DNA of 7,269 nt from a bacterium CG2_30_54_10 (GTDB taxonomy: Bacteria; Muiribacteriota; Ozemobacteria; Ozemobacterales; Ozemobacteraceae), in contig MNYA01000389.1 of NCBI GenBank assembly GCA_001872985.1, positions 1 through 7,269 on the forward strand, given 5' to 3'. Below are positions 6,536 to 7,269 of this stretch, piece after piece. Made by a program: the position numbers and the translations under genes. The notes under the pieces are model-generated. The model ran no database searches. It saw nothing but the letters and a program-made list of their open reading frames with translations, and was not told the DNA's origin. How positions within the stretch are numbered: position 1 is the first letter of the stretch; the number at the start of each line of letters is the position of its first letter.

Positions 6536-7225
6536 TCATTCGTAGTTGATAGGAACACCCCGAGCCACGGCCTCTTCGCGAGCCAGGTCGGTCAAAAGCG
6601 CGCCGCGCGGGACAAAAAGTGGTTGCATCGCCTTGAATGCATCAAGGACATCGTCGCGGGTCAACACCGCCCGTCCCCCAACCGCCGGTCGCCCAAGAAT
6701 CGCACGCCGCGAGCGATTCAAGCCAAAAATGACGGAATCGAAACCATCGCGGGAGAAACCGCTCACAGCGCCAATTCTGACAGAGTCCCAGTATCGGCGG
6801 TAGATTTTGGAATAATGAGGATTCAAAAGGGCGTCATCCCGAGGAATGCATGAAGACTCAAGAAGGATTGGCTTTCCACAATCGGCCATAGCTCCAAAAA
6901 CCCTTGATGGAAAGGAGTCACGGATTCCAAGAGCGAACTTCGCCAGGGAATTCAGGCTAAGCGGAGCAACGATCAGAAGGTCGAAAAGACCGATTCTGGC
7001 AAGGACGAGGTCAGCTTCAGACTCGGTGTGGATTTTCCACTTTGCCGCCAGAGGGCGCAACAGGCCGTGTTCCTGACAGGAATGCGAAAGTGCTATTTCA
7101 GAAGGGGCAAGCCCGGCAATGCCAACTGCGAAATCCGGGAAAAAGAACAAGCCCCCTTCCGGGAAACAGGCGACCAGAAGCGGTTTAATCGAAGAATCGG
7201 CAGCAACCGTGGGCGGGTGGTTCAT
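6536..7225 (-). CDS. Flavoprotein-family protein with EutQ/EutT-like C-terminal tail
   Basis: This 229-residue protein resembles the flavoprotein family (PF02441-type, the fold of phosphopantothenoylcysteine decarboxylase and UbiX). The key match is FDLLIVAPLSLNSLAKFALGIRDS (81-104), the family's 'APxSxNTxAKxAxGIxDS' segment, followed by ADCGKPILLE (114-123). About 35 C-terminal residues (187-226: VLTRDDVLDAF, then FVPRGALLTDLAREEAVARGV) resemble the 'LTxxDV...G..ITPxAREhA' segment I know from EutQ, EutT and flavoproteins in bacterial microcompartment loci. No shell protein is visible here. The substrate is unknown; an FMN-dependent role is inferred from the fold only. A GGAGG lies just 2 nt before ATG 7225, which is short. 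The frame is open to the window edge with no other start codon in view, so an earlier start outside the window is possible. Confidence 0.72.
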   Translation of the reverse strand: MNHPPTVAADSSIKPLLVACFPEGGLFFFPDFAVGIAGLAPSEIALSHSCQEHGLLRPLAAKWKIHTESEADLVLARIGLFDLLIVAPLSLNSLAKFALGIRDSFPSRVFGAMADCGKPILLESSCIPRDDALLNPHYSKIYRRYWDSVRIGAVSGFSRDGFDSVIFGLNRSRRAILGRPAVGGRAVLTRDDVLDAFKAMQPLFVPRGALLTDLAREEAVARGVPINYE

Positions 7226-7269
7226 AACCTCCGGTAAGAATACCCTTCCCGTCCATCTGAAGTCAAATC
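7222..7269 (-). CDS. 3' end of an unidentified upstream gene
   Basis: One minus-strand frame runs from the window edge to a TGA at 7224-7222 and encodes DLTSDGREGYSYRRL. Its stop overlaps the flavoprotein ATG as ATGA, a typical arrangement for co-translated operon genes. With only 15 residues the family cannot be named. The alternative is that this is non-coding and the flavoprotein frame, also open here, extends further upstream. Confidence 0.4.
   Translation of the reverse strand, partial: DLTSDGREGYSYRRL

Noticed and set aside
6089..6853. 254-codon plus-strand open frame spanning two genes
   Set aside because: It is antisense to the fchA-like and flavoprotein genes. Its serine/arginine-rich composition is typical of a reverse-strand shadow.

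Overview
All credible genes in this window lie on the minus strand, so the text below follows transcription from the right edge to the left. The chromosome is moderately GC-rich and reads as ordinary, compact bacterial sequence. There are no tRNA or rRNA genes, insertion sequences, CRISPR arrays or phage genes. The mix suggests a free-living bacterium with periplasm-facing or membrane-anchored proteins and probably an anaerobic lifestyle. The evidence is a UshA-type 5'-nucleotidase relative, a GAF/HD-GYP cyclic-di-GMP hydrolase, a PflX-type radical SAM enzyme and a stand-alone cyclodeaminase/cyclohydrolase. I cannot place the phylum from this sequence.

Right block (7269-4858): the 3' end of an unknown gene overlaps, by ATGA, a flavoprotein-family gene. 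That gene is followed 16 nt later by a formimidoyl-THF cyclodeaminase / methenyl-THF cyclohydrolase (FchA-like) gene, and 105 nt further by a PflX-family radical SAM gene. The tight spacing suggests at least a two- or three-gene operon touching one-carbon/folate and glycyl-radical-type chemistry. The flavoprotein ends in a tail resembling the short segment found in EutQ/EutT-type microcompartment proteins.

Middle (4857-3845): yebC (TACO1/PmpR family) has its own extended -10 promoter and a strong Shine-Dalgarno site. It ends at an unusually perfect 23-bp terminator hairpin. One arm of that hairpin (14 nt) recurs upstream of yebC, just after the pflX-like gene.

Left block (3839-1): a membrane-anchored 5'-nucleotidase-like protein has lost essentially every metal ligand of its phosphoesterase domain. 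It is followed by a GAF-GAF-HD-GYP cyclic-di-GMP phosphodiesterase. The next gene, starting 3 nt after that stop, encodes a two-TM sensor protein cut off by the window edge. The 5'-nucleotidase-like gene and the HD-GYP gene both lack a Shine-Dalgarno site. Each has a good sigma70-type promoter so close to the ATG that its mRNA should be leaderless or nearly so, which contrasts with the strong ribosome sites of yebC and the fchA-like gene.

I found no convincing new multi-gene system. The best leads are the catalytically dead nucleotidase relative, the predicted leaderless transcripts, the repeated terminator arm and the flavoprotein with a microcompartment-like tail.
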